Positions 1 to 6,568 are shown, numbered from the stretch's first letter. The stretch: 12,363 nt of DNA from DATHGT01 sp035317605 (GCA_035317605.1 DATHGT010000260.1:1-12363); one strand, 5' to 3'. The notes: generated from the sequence alone by a model not told the origin. Made by a program: numbers and translations.

Positions 1-473
1 CCTTCCTTCGCGTACTGCTCATAGCAGTACTTGACGTCGGCGGAGGTCAGCTCGCGCCCGTTGAGCGGGGCCACGTTCTGCCACTTGACGCCCTTGCGCA
101 GCTTGAACGTCCACAGGCGGCTGTCGGAGCTGGCCTGCCACGATTCCGCGAGGTCTCCCCGCAGGGTCATGTCCCCCGGGCCGCTCACCTCCTCGTTGAA
201 CCCGTAACGCACCAGCCGGTTGTGGACGAGCCCCGCGAACTGGAACGTCCCCACCGACTGGGTGTGACGCGGATCGATCACCGGCGGATCCCAGGCCGAG
301 GCACGCGCGAGCGAACCGCCGCGCTTGGGCGGCTTGGTGCTGGGCGCGATCCAGTCGGGATACGGCGACGTCCCCTGCGCTGACGCCCGTCCGACGGCGC
401 TTCCGGCACCGACGACGGCGGCGCCGACGGCCATGCTCGTGAGGAATTCACGGCGATCTACCCGGTTGGGCAT
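1..473 (-). CDS. ABC transporter family-5 substrate-binding protein, copy A (partial, C-terminus off the left edge)
   Basis: The first 157 codons of an extracytoplasmic peptide/oligopeptide-binding protein (SBP_bac_5, DppA/OppA type), which would deliver ligand to an ABC permease not present in this window. The start at 473 has a GGGAGAG ribosome site about 7 nt upstream. The N-terminus is a twin-arginine signal: R7-R8-E-F-L, then an Ala/Gly/Val-rich stretch ending in A-S-A-Q near residue 33. The mature part contains family hallmarks such as DLAESWQ, WTFKLRKGVKWQN and ADVKYC. By eye it aligns without gaps to the gene at 774-2435 with about 111 of 157 identical residues, so the two are tandem paralogues. 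It has its own promoter at 506-534. The ligand cannot be told from sequence, and the missing C-terminus prevents any statement about whether the gene is intact. Confidence 0.88.
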   Translation of the reverse strand, partial: MPNRVDRREFLTSMAVGAAVVGAGSAVGRASAQGTSPYPDWIAPSTKPPKRGGSLARASAWDPPVIDPRHTQSVGTFQFAGLVHNRLVRYGFNEEVSGPGDMTLRGDLAESWQASSDSRLWTFKLRKGVKWQNVAPLNGRELTSADVKYCYEQYAKE

Positions 474-505
474 GTTGGGCTCTCCCTCGACGAAAAGTGC
501 CCCCC

Positions 506-534
506 TTTGTAGTCGCCCGCCGCGAGCTTGTCAA
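506..534 (-). promoter_or_regulatory. Sigma-70-type promoter of substrate-binding protein copy A
   Basis: On the minus strand TTGACA (529-534, a perfect -35) is followed after exactly 17 bp by TACAAA (506-511, -10). The predicted transcript starts near 499, giving a leader of about 25 nt that contains the GGGAGAG ribosome site. The promoter of copy B has the same boxes, the same spacing and matching spacer ends (AGCTC after the -35 and GGGCGAC before the -10), which supports function through conservation between paralogues. Confidence 0.7.
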
Positions 535-541
535 TGAAGAT

Positions 542-753
542 GGGGGGCCCCTACGGCTCCCCCCATACCCCCCGGCGCGTCGCGCCCGGTCTATGCGCGG
601 CCCATCCGCCGCCGCCGCGCGCCGGGGCGAGCCGAAGGTCCCCCGGGGGGGTGGGGGAACGGTAGCAGCCCCCGCGCGCCGGGGGGGTTTGGGGGGAACC
701 GTAGCAGCCCCCGCGCGCCGGGGGGGTTTGGGGGGAGCCGTAGGGGTCCCCCA
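542..753. repeat. G-rich intergenic element with long inverted repeat
   Basis: This fills most of the roughly 300-bp gap between the two substrate-binding protein genes. The left arm 548-564 (CCCCTACGGCTCCCCCC) is the exact reverse complement of the right arm 730-746 (GGGGGGAGCCGTAGGGG). Pairing continues outward and inward with few mismatches, so the arms span about 535-579 and 713-760. The 130-bp interior holds a 39-bp tandem repeat and a degenerate copy near 618-645. Several G6-G7 runs separated by TTT on the plus strand could form G-quadruplexes. It lies after the copy B stop and before the copy A promoter, so it may end transcription or insulate the two genes. It has no T-tract typical of an intrinsic terminator. 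I see no credible gene in it. Confidence 0.75.
662..739. repeat. 39-bp tandem repeat, two near-identical units plus partial flanking units
   Basis: Units 662-700 and 701-739 both run GTAGCAGCCCCCGCGCGCC, then G7, TTT, G6, then AACC in the first unit and AGCC in the second, so they differ at one base. A shortened related unit precedes them (about 636-661) and the next unit breaks off after GTAGGGG at 746. Each unit carries G7-TTT-G6 on the plus strand. The paired runs in adjacent units give the four G-tracts needed for a quadruplex. The plus strand is the template strand for the flanking minus-strand genes. Confidence 0.8.
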
Positions 754-773
754 ATTCATCAATCCCCCCCAAT

Positions 774-2435
774 CTATCGATCCAGCCAGACCCGGGCGAT
801 GGTCGGCGAGCCGTACCCGTGGGTCGCGCGCAGGACGCCCGCGCCCACGTTTCGCAGGTGCGGCTGGAACACGATGAAGTTGGAGCCGAACGGCATCCAC
901 ATGCGCAGCACCTGGTCGTACTCCCGGTCCACGATCTTCTTCGCGGTGGCCCGCTGCTCGGCCCGCTCGGGCGTCTGCCGGAGCTTCAGGGTCAGCTCGT
1001 CGATGACGGGGTCATTGACGCGGAAGAAGTTCTTCGAGGACTTCGAGTGCATGTACACGTAGGTCCGCTCGTCGAGGCCCACCGCGTGGCCGGACTGAAA
1101 GCCCCAGGCCATGCCGTCCCACTTGCCCTCGACGTAGCGCCCGTAATAGGTCGTGTAGTCGAGCTTGCTGATCTTCATGTTGACGTTGAGGTTCTTCTTC
1201 AGCTCCTGCTGGACGAGCTGGACCTGCGAGCTCATCTGGGGCCAGTACTCGTAGTAGAAGAGCGTGGTCTCGAAGCCGTTCGGGTGGCCGGCCTCCGCGA
1301 GGAGCTTCTTGGCCTCGGCTGGACGGTACTGATACCAGGGGCCGAGATCCTTCGCGGTCGGCTTGGCGTCCTGGTAGTAGATCCAGGGGACGCCCGCGGT
1401 GAGGAGCCCGTGACCCTCGAAGACCGTGTCGACCATCCGCTGGCGGTCGATGGCCATCGAGAGCGCGCGACGCACCCGCACGTCGTTGAAGGGCGGCCGG
1501 TCCTGGGCCAGGGCCAGACCGAACGGGGTGATCGCCGGGGTCTGCGCCTGCACGATCGCGTTGGGATTCGTCCGGCGGACGGCCTCTACCTCGGACGGCG
1601 CCTGGAGCGGCAGGAAGTCGCTCTGACCGGTGCGGAACGCGGCCATGCGGGTGGCGGCGTCGGGCGCCGACAGGATGACGTACTCGTCGACGTAGGGGCG
1701 GCCGGCGTCCCAGTAGTCCGGGTTGCGCTGGAGCACGATGCGCACCTTGCGGGTGTGCTCTTTCAGGATGTAGGGCCCGGTGCCGATCATGCGCTTCTTG
1801 AGGTCACCGTCCTCCTCGAGGACTTCCTTCGAGAAGATCACGGCCACGGGCTCGGCGACGTTCTGGGGGAACAGCGCATTCGGCGTCTTGAGGTGGACGC
1901 GCAGGGTGTGAGAATCGGGCGTCTCCATCCCCTCGATTTCCTGGAACGTGAACGTCTGCACGCCTTCCTTCGCGTACGCCTCGAAGCAGTACTTGACGTC
2001 GGCGGCGGTGAATTCGCGTCCCTTGAGCGGCGACACGTTCTGCCACTTCACCCCGCGGCGGATCTTGAACGTCCACACCCGCTGGTCGGGACTGCCCTGC
2101 CAGGACTCGGCGAGGTCACCCTTGAGGCTGAGATCGAGGTAACCGCTCGCCTCGTCGGAGAACGAGTAGCGCACGAGGCGATTGCTGACCAGGCCGGCGA
2201 ACTGGAACAACCCGACGGACTGCGTGTGCCGGGGATCGATCACCGGCGGGTCCCAGGCCGACGCCCGGGTGAGGACCCCGCCCCGCTTCGGCGGCTTGGT
2301 GCTGGCCGGGACCCAGTCGGAGTACGAGACCGTGCTCTGCGCGGAGGCGCGGGAGCCGGGGGCGCTGGTGCCGAGCACGGCCGCGCCGACGGCCACGCGC
2401 GCGAGGAATTGGCGACGGTTCACCGGAGTAGGCAT
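774..2435 (-). CDS. ABC transporter family-5 substrate-binding protein, copy B
   Basis: A 553-residue exported binding protein of the peptide/oligopeptide/nickel family (SBP_bac_5), full length for the family (about 500-600 residues). It would capture ligand outside the membrane for an ABC importer. I chose the ATG at 2435 over an in-frame upstream ATG at 2525 because it has a strong GGAAGGAG ribosome site about 7 nt upstream and starts directly with a twin-arginine signal (R7-R8-Q-F-L, cleavage near residues 32-34, A-S-A-Q). The upstream codons would also overlap the promoter at 2497-2525. Family features include DLAESWQ, WTFKIRRGVKWQN and GTGPYILKEH. It ends in LDR and a TAG stop. It is the paralogue of copy A. 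No permease or ATPase gene is visible, so those may lie beyond the left edge or elsewhere. Substrate unknown. Confidence 0.92.
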   Translation of the reverse strand: MPTPVNRRQFLARVAVGAAVLGTSAPGSRASAQSTVSYSDWVPASTKPPKRGGVLTRASAWDPPVIDPRHTQSVGLFQFAGLVSNRLVRYSFSDEASGYLDLSLKGDLAESWQGSPDQRVWTFKIRRGVKWQNVSPLKGREFTAADVKYCFEAYAKEGVQTFTFQEIEGMETPDSHTLRVHLKTPNALFPQNVAEPVAVIFSKEVLEEDGDLKKRMIGTGPYILKEHTRKVRIVLQRNPDYWDAGRPYVDEYVILSAPDAATRMAAFRTGQSDFLPLQAPSEVEAVRRTNPNAIVQAQTPAITPFGLALAQDRPPFNDVRVRRALSMAIDRQRMVDTVFEGHGLLTAGVPWIYYQDAKPTAKDLGPWYQYRPAEAKKLLAEAGHPNGFETTLFYYEYWPQMSSQVQLVQQELKKNLNVNMKISKLDYTTYYGRYVEGKWDGMAWGFQSGHAVGLDERTYVYMHSKSSKNFFRVNDPVIDELTLKLRQTPERAEQRATAKKIVDREYDQVLRMWMPFGSNFIVFQPHLRNVGAGVLRATHGYGSPTIARVWLDR

Positions 2436-2496
2436 GGTTGGCACTCCTTCCCGTATCGAGAGTTCTCCACGAAGAAAGGGCCGAGGAATTGCCCTG

Positions 2497-2525
2497 GTTG
2501 TAGTCGCCCTCCCTGAGCTTGTCAA
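2497..2525 (-). promoter_or_regulatory. Sigma-70-type promoter of substrate-binding protein copy B
   Basis: On the minus strand TTGACA (2520-2525) is followed after 17 bp by TACAAC (2497-2502). Transcription would start near 2490, about 55 nt before the ATG at 2435. The element matches the copy A promoter in both boxes, the spacing and the spacer ends. The -35 box lies only 10 bp from the -35 box of the divergent oxidoreductase promoter. Confidence 0.7.
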
Positions 2526-2535
2526 GCGGCGAACG

Positions 2536-2564
2536 TTGTCAACCGATCGCGAGTGGATTATTCT
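2536..2564 (+). promoter_or_regulatory. Probable promoter of the Gfo/Idh/MocA oxidoreductase
   Basis: TTGTCA (2536-2541) and TATTCT (2559-2564) are separated by 17 bp. The predicted start near 2571 leaves a leader of about 26 nt with an AGAGGAGA ribosome site. It stands back to back with the copy B promoter. A TTGTCAA heptamer occurs twice, at 2519-2525 and 2536-2542. One copy is the reverse complement of the minus-strand -35 region and the other is the plus-strand -35. Confidence 0.45.
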
Positions 2565-2596
2565 CGGCGCACCCCAGCGGCGAGAGGAGATCGGTC

Positions 2597-3643
2597 ATGA
2601 AACAGATCGGCGTCGGGATCATCGGGACGGGCTGGTGCGGCGGCATCCGCGCGGAGACATGCGCCGCGCATCCCCTGGTCGAGAGCCTCCACATCGCCGA
2701 GATCCGCCCGGAGCGGCTGGCGGAAGTGGCCGCGAAGACGGGAGCGCGTACGGCGACCGCCGACTATCGCGAGCTGCTCGGTCTCGACGAGATCGATGCG
2801 GTGTACATCTCGGCCACGCCGGAGACCACGCACTACCCGATCGCCCGCGACTGTCTGGCCGCTGGCAAACACGTGTTCCTCGAGAAGCCCATCGCGCTCG
2901 AGCTGTCGGAGGCCGACGAGCTGATCGCGCTCGCACGTCAGCGCGGGCTCAAGTTCACGATCGGCTACTCGCAGCGCTTCAACCCCAAGTTCGCCTACGT
3001 GCGCAAGACCCTCCGCGACGGCACGATCGGCCGGCCGGTGAGCGCGCTGGTGAGCCGTCACCTCAGTCGCAGTCTCGGCAAGAAGATCAGCGGTCGCGTC
3101 AAGCTCTCGCCCGCGGCCATGGAAGCGACCCACGACCTCGACTTCGTGCTCTGGTGTCTGGAGCCGGCCCGTCCCGTGCGCGTCTACTCGCAGCAGAACT
3201 TCGGCGCCTTCCAGGAGGCCAGCGGCTCGCCCATCGCGGACACGCAGTGGATCACGGTCACCATGGACAGCGGGCTCTCGTTCGTGATCGGCGCCGGTTG
3301 GTCCCTGCCCCCCGGCTATCCGAACTTCTCGACCACGTGGATCGAGTTCGTGGGCACCGAGGGCGCGGTGATGGTCGACGACAGCCACCGCGACGTCGTG
3401 CTCAACACGGTGGCGAAGGGCATGGTGCTCCCGATGTCCACGATGCCCGGCGAGGCGGTCGATCACGCCTACGCCGGTCCCATGGCGCCCGAGACCGTCC
3501 ACTTCCTGGAAGCGGTCGCGTTCGATCGCCCGGTGCTGGTGACGCCGGAGCACGCGCGCCTGGTCATGGAGGTCTACATGGCCGCCGACGTGTCGGCGGA
3601 GAAGAACGAGCCGGTCGCGCTCCCGAGTTCCGGCGCCAGGTAA
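2597..3643 (+). CDS. Gfo/Idh/MocA family NAD(P)-dependent oxidoreductase
   Basis: A 348-residue dehydrogenase of the glucose-fructose oxidoreductase/inositol dehydrogenase/MocA family, probably acting on a sugar, cyclitol or related polyol in the cytoplasm. An N-terminal Rossmann fold shows G10-T-G12-W-C-G15. The family EKP motif is at 96-98, with K97 the expected catalytic lysine. The T-H-D-L-D segment (178-182) fits the catalytic histidine region, and the rest forms the C-terminal alpha/beta substrate domain. I chose the ATG at 2597 over an in-frame ATG at 2519 because AGAGGAGA lies about 7 nt upstream and the Rossmann strand starts at once. The length is normal. It diverges from substrate-binding copy B and may process the imported compound, but this is positional inference. 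Exact substrate unknown. Confidence 0.9.
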   Translation: MKQIGVGIIGTGWCGGIRAETCAAHPLVESLHIAEIRPERLAEVAAKTGARTATADYRELLGLDEIDAVYISATPETTHYPIARDCLAAGKHVFLEKPIALELSEADELIALARQRGLKFTIGYSQRFNPKFAYVRKTLRDGTIGRPVSALVSRHLSRSLGKKISGRVKLSPAAMEATHDLDFVLWCLEPARPVRVYSQQNFGAFQEASGSPIADTQWITVTMDSGLSFVIGAGWSLPPGYPNFSTTWIEFVGTEGAVMVDDSHRDVVLNTVAKGMVLPMSTMPGEAVDHAYAGPMAPETVHFLEAVAFDRPVLVTPEHARLVMEVYMAADVSAEKNEPVALPSSGAR

Positions 3644-3650
3644 GCGCCGG
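3630..3650. terminator. Hairpin across the oxidoreductase stop codon, between convergent genes
   Basis: CCGGCGC (3630-3636) pairs perfectly with GCGCCGG (3644-3650) around a 7-nt loop that contains the TAA stop at 3641-3643. It sits in the 22-bp gap between convergent genes and could act in both directions. It has no T-tract. Just downstream, CGGCTCAGCTCG occurs twice (3648-3659 and 3662-3673) with a 14-bp period. Confidence 0.4.
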
Positions 3651-3665
3651 CTCAGCTCGCTCGGC

Positions 3666-5189
3666 TCAGCTCGGTGAGAGCGCGCGCAAGGTCGCCTCGA
3701 CGGCGGCGTCCGGACCCGCGGTGGTATCGACGCGGATCGTCTCGGGTTCCCCCGCAGGAGGCTCATACCGCTCGCGATGCCCGCTGAGCAGGTCGGGGCC
3801 GGCGTCAGAGACTTCACCCGGATCGGCGGCGCGCCGCCGCAGCCGATCGGCCAGCACCGCGTCTGGAGCGTCGCACCAGATCGTGGCCAGCGGGACTCGT
3901 GAACGCGAGGCGAGAGCGCGCGCCTGATCGCGCTCGGCCACCGTCGTGAACGTCCCGTCGACGATCACCGACCAGCCGGCGGCCAGCATCTCGCCGGCGA
4001 GCCGAAAGCATTCGTCGTAAGTACGCCGGCTCATCGCGGGCGTGTAGATCTCCTGGGCGCCGCGCTCGGTCGGCGCGAGCCCGACGAGATGCTTGCGCAC
4101 GGCGTCGGTCCTGATCACGATCGATCTGAGCCGTCCTGCGAGAGCGCGCGCCACCGTGCTCTTCCCCGAGCCCACGATCCCCGAGGTGATCAGCAGCCGC
4201 GGCGGCGGACGTGGCTGGACGTAGCGATGAGCGAGAGCGAACCGCTCGTGGGCCTTGGGCGCGGCCTCGGGATGTGTGTCGACCATGAACCCGAGGACTT
4301 TGCCGCGCACGAAAGCGCGGTACGCCGCGTAGAAGTCGAGCAAGGGGACGGCCCCGAAGTCACCGCTCTCCTCGAGGTAGGCGTTGACGAAGCGCATCGC
4401 CAGGTCGTCCCGGCCCAGGCGCGTGAGGTCCATGAAGAGGAACGCGATCTCGCCCGCCACGTCGCCGTAACGGAACCGATGGTTGAACTCGATGCAGTCG
4501 AAGATCTGGATCCGCTCGGTGCAGCAGACGTGCTGGGCCTGAAGATCGCCGTGGCAGTCGCGGCTGCGTCCCCCCTGCACACGCTGCGTGACGCGCGCGG
4601 CCTCGCGCTCCATGAACGCCTCGACCCAGCGCGCGATCTCCCGGCGCCACGCGTCGGGCAGCACGTCGGCGCCGAAGCCCGCGGTCTGCTCGAAGTTCTC
4701 CCGCCAGTTCGCGCTGATGGTGTCGAGCCCGCCGAGCGCGTCGATCTCTCCGCCGGTGGCGGCTCCCGCGTGGAAGCGAGCGACCATGCGCCCGATCTCC
4801 TCGAGCAGCGCGGGCTCGGCCTGGTTGCTGCGCACGAGCTGATCCAGCATGCGGTCCTGAGGGAGCCGTCGCATGTGCACGGCGACCTCCCGCACGTCGC
4901 CGGCGCCGCCGATGCGGAAATCGTCGCCCCTCAGCTCGACGACCCCGAGATAGACGTCGTGAGTCAACCGCTGGTTGAGCCGGACTTCTTCCGCGCAGAA
5001 GAACCGTCGCTTGTCGAGCGTGGTGAAGTCGAGGAACCCGAGGTCGACGGGCTTCTTCACCTTGTAGACCGAGTCGCCGGCCAGGAACACCCAGGAGATG
5101 TGGGTCTCGATGAGCTCGACAGGGCCGACCCCGGCCGCACGGTTACGCGGGTCAGTGAGAGCTTGGACGACCGGTGGCGCTTCGCTCAT
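3666..5189 (-). CDS. Bifunctional APH-like / P-loop kinase-like protein
   Basis: A 507-residue two-domain protein. Residues about 1-325 resemble aminoglycoside phosphotransferase-like kinases (COG2187 type), with a V-Y-K-V-K-K segment (41-46) like the ATP-binding lysine strand, H213-G-D215 in the catalytic loop and IFD231 as metal ligand. The usual catalytic-loop Asn position is His220. Residues about 331-507 form a COG0645-type predicted kinase with Walker A GIVGSGKST (337-345), a VIVDGTF strand (408-414) and an Arg-rich lid near 446-453. The natural substrate is not known. The family name does not imply antibiotic resistance. The gene starts 21 bp after the LapA-domain gene, so the two are probably cotranscribed. 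No good ribosome site precedes the ATG, which could mean translational coupling. It converges on the oxidoreductase. Confidence 0.8.
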   Translation of the reverse strand: MSEAPPVVQALTDPRNRAAGVGPVELIETHISWVFLAGDSVYKVKKPVDLGFLDFTTLDKRRFFCAEEVRLNQRLTHDVYLGVVELRGDDFRIGGAGDVREVAVHMRRLPQDRMLDQLVRSNQAEPALLEEIGRMVARFHAGAATGGEIDALGGLDTISANWRENFEQTAGFGADVLPDAWRREIARWVEAFMEREAARVTQRVQGGRSRDCHGDLQAQHVCCTERIQIFDCIEFNHRFRYGDVAGEIAFLFMDLTRLGRDDLAMRFVNAYLEESGDFGAVPLLDFYAAYRAFVRGKVLGFMVDTHPEAAPKAHERFALAHRYVQPRPPPRLLITSGIVGSGKSTVARALAGRLRSIVIRTDAVRKHLVGLAPTERGAQEIYTPAMSRRTYDECFRLAGEMLAAGWSVIVDGTFTTVAERDQARALASRSRVPLATIWCDAPDAVLADRLRRRAADPGEVSDAGPDLLSGHRERYEPPAGEPETIRVDTTAGPDAAVEATLRALSPS

Positions 5190-5210
5190 GGCGGATCAGC
5201 GTCACGACGG

Positions 5211-5498
5211 TCAGGGCGTGGGCGGCGTACGCGGGATCGGGCGGTCGCGCTCGTCGATGGTTGCCTTGGCGCGGCTCTCGAGCGAGCGGGCCCGGGACCG
5301 CCAGACGCCCAGCCTGATCGCGAGCGGTAGTCCCGCGATCAACAAACCCGCGATCAGCGAGGCGAGGACGAGACCCGCGACCGGCACCGCTTCGAGTCGC
5401 CAGAACAGGAACCGGACGTTGGCAGGATCGGCGTTCTGAAGCGCGAAGATCGTGATGATCACCGCGACCACCGCAACGACGATGTATCCCAGTTTGAT
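5211..5498 (-). CDS. LapA-domain small membrane protein, probable ATC start
   Basis: About 95 residues resembling LapA (DUF1049) inner-membrane proteins. TM1 is about residues 4-20 and runs into the typical F-A-L-Q-N segment (18-22). The F-L-F-W strand is at 30-33, TM2 about 38-62, followed by a basic cytoplasmic tail with R-S-L-E-S-R and a Pro-rich end. In E. coli the LapA/LapB pair is linked to LPS regulation, but no lapB is visible here. An ATG at 5573 lies inside the tmRNA and is not credible. From 5546 to 5498 the frame has no ATG, GTG or TTG. ATC at 5496-5498 gives MKLGYIV, which fits the family N-terminus, and GGGGAG lies about 8 nt upstream. Start assignment is therefore tentative, and a sequence error cannot be excluded. 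Confidence 0.65.
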   Translation of the reverse strand: MKLGYIVVAVVAVIITIFALQNADPANVRFLFWRLEAVPVAGLVLASLIAGLLIAGLPLAIRLGVWRSRARSLESRAKATIDERDRPIPRTPPTP

Positions 5499-5545
5499 GG
5501 CGCAGTCTCCCCGCCGGTGGCGCCGAGCCGCATGTGAGGAGTGAA

Positions 5546-5902
5546 TGGTGGAGGCGGTGGGAATTGAACCCACGTCCGGAAACCCTCAGCCTCAGGCGTC
5601 TACGTCGATAGTCGGTTTACCTTACGTCTCTCTCGCCCTTCGATCGTCCAGCCGACAGGAGGACCGCGGGGCCAGCCTCGTTTTTCTCGCTCCTCCCCCG
5701 AGGCCAGGTTTGGAGCCAGCCTTCAGAATATGACGTCCGTTCCCACGCCCTGAGGGCTCGACGTGGCGGACGCTGACGGGTGTTAGGCCGCCAGAGCTAG
5801 CTGGGTGTTGGCAGCTATACCGTTCTCCCTATTTAACGAGGGTGGAGAAACCTCGAGACGCAGCCTGGACCTCACTGATCCCCGTCGAAACCTGTCGCCC
5901 CC
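5546..5902 (-). ncRNA. ssrA: tmRNA (transfer-messenger RNA)
   Basis: This RNA rescues stalled ribosomes together with SmpB and tags the unfinished protein for degradation. Both ends are clear. The 5' GGGGGCG (5896-5902) pairs with the 3' CGCCTCC over 7 bp including one G-U pair, followed by A and an encoded CCA ending at 5546. The T-arm reads GTGGGTTCAATTCCCAC. The 5' GACAGGTTTCGACGGGG is the conserved tRNA-like D-region. The tag frame reads E-N-G-I-A-A-N-T-Q-L-A-L-A-A then TAA (5783-5827). The resume codon could be GAG at 5825-5827 or a neighbour. The length of 357 nt is normal for one-piece tmRNA. It lies 31 bp downstream of smpB in the same direction, so cotranscription with processing is possible, though a TACTTAT box at about -15 could be part of its own promoter. 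Confidence 0.95.
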
Positions 5903-5933
5903 TTGATTTCGCGGTGATAAGTACAGCGTACCA

Positions 5934-6407
5934 CTATCCCCGCCGGACGTCTCGCGCCGCGCGGTCCATCTCGCGCTTGACCTCACGCTCCCTGAGCGTG
6001 GAGCGCTTGTCGTGCAGCTTCTTGCCCCGCCCCAGCCCCAGCTCGAGCTTCGCCCGCCCGCTCTTGAAGTAGAGCTTCAGCGGGATCAACGTCAGCCCAC
6101 GCTCGGCAACTTTCCCGCTGAGCCGGCTGATCTCCTTGGCGTGGAGCAGCAGCTTGCGGTCCCGCTCGGGATCGTGGTTGGCGTCGGTCCCGTGGCTGTA
6201 GGGGTTGATGTGGCACCCGAGCCACCAGACCTCGCCGTTGCGCACGGTCGCGTACGAGTCCTTGAAGTTGACCAGCCCCGCCCGCAGCGACTTGACCTCG
6301 GTCCCCCGCAGCACGACCCCGGCCTCGAACGTCTCGAGGATCGAGTACTCGTGTCGCGCCCGCCGGTTGGTGGCGATCGCACGGTCGAGCGGCTCTTGAC
6401 TGGGCAC
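5934..6407 (-). CDS. smpB: SsrA-binding protein SmpB
   Basis: A 157-residue RNA-binding protein that brings tmRNA and its alanine to stalled ribosomes in trans-translation. Motifs are unmistakable: R-R-A-R-H-E-Y (15-21), FEAGVVLRGTEVKSLRAG (27-44), C-H-I-N-P-Y-S-H-G (65-73), IPLKLYFKSGRAKLELGLG (108-126) and GKKLHDKR (128-135), then a basic C-terminal tail that enters the mRNA channel. Length is normal. The start appears to be GTG at 6405-6407. The only nearby ribosome-site-like stretch, AGGGG, is too close to the codon, so initiation may be weak or leaderless. It lies immediately upstream of its partner ssrA. Its start overlaps the promoter of the divergent tRNA gene. Confidence 0.95.
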   Translation of the reverse strand: MPSQEPLDRAIATNRRARHEYSILETFEAGVVLRGTEVKSLRAGLVNFKDSYATVRNGEVWWLGCHINPYSHGTDANHDPERDRKLLLHAKEISRLSGKVAERGLTLIPLKLYFKSGRAKLELGLGRGKKLHDKRSTLREREVKREMDRAARDVRRG

Positions 6408-6423
6408 CCCTACTAGGTATCAT
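6396..6423 (+). promoter_or_regulatory. Promoter of tRNA-Leu
   Basis: TTGACT (6396-6401) and TATCAT (6418-6423) are separated by 16 bp. Each box has five of six consensus bases. Transcription would start near 6430, about 10 nt before the mature tRNA. The -35 end of this promoter lies over the first codons of the divergent smpB. Confidence 0.6.
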
Positions 6424-6439
6424 GATCGACGCTCACCAA

Positions 6440-6526
6440 GCCGAAGTGGCGGAATTGGCAGACGCGCATGATTCAGGGTCATGTGCCCGCAAGGGTGTGG
6501 GGGTTCGAGTCCCCCCTTCGGCACCA
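6440..6526 (+). tRNA. tRNA-Leu (anticodon CAG)
   Basis: A type II tRNA of 87 nt with encoded CCA. The acceptor stem GCCGAAG/CTTCGGC pairs perfectly, with discriminator A. The anticodon stem CATGA/TCATG encloses the loop TTCAGGG, giving anticodon CAG, which reads CUG leucine codons. The long variable arm (CCC-GCAA-GGG) identifies leucine-type architecture. The T-arm is GGGGG-TTCGAGT-CCCCC. It diverges from smpB and converges on the mazF remnant. Confidence 0.96.
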
Positions 6527-6568
6527 GCTACCTAGCAGACACTCCCACTATCGGGTTCATCGTGGTTG

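Noticed and set aside
448..900. Open frames on both strands through the G-rich repeat (for example 497-877 plus, 551-772 minus)
   Set aside because: The translations are low-complexity Pro/Arg/Gly repeats created by the 39-bp tandem unit and overlap the copy B gene and the copy A promoter. No ribosome sites or family motifs.
819..2516. 565-codon plus-strand open frame opposite substrate-binding copy B
   Set aside because: Typical antisense shadow in GC-rich DNA. The minus-strand gene has a Tat signal, family motifs, ribosome site and promoter.
3648..3673. 12-bp direct repeat CGGCTCAGCTCG as a possible attachment site or regulator site
   Set aside because: Only two copies, overlapping the 3' ends of convergent genes, with no integrase or other mobile-element sign nearby.
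5211..5573. Start of the LapA-domain gene at the ATG at 5573
   Set aside because: That ATG lies inside the tmRNA 3' acceptor/T-arm region, and the extra 25 residues do not resemble the family.
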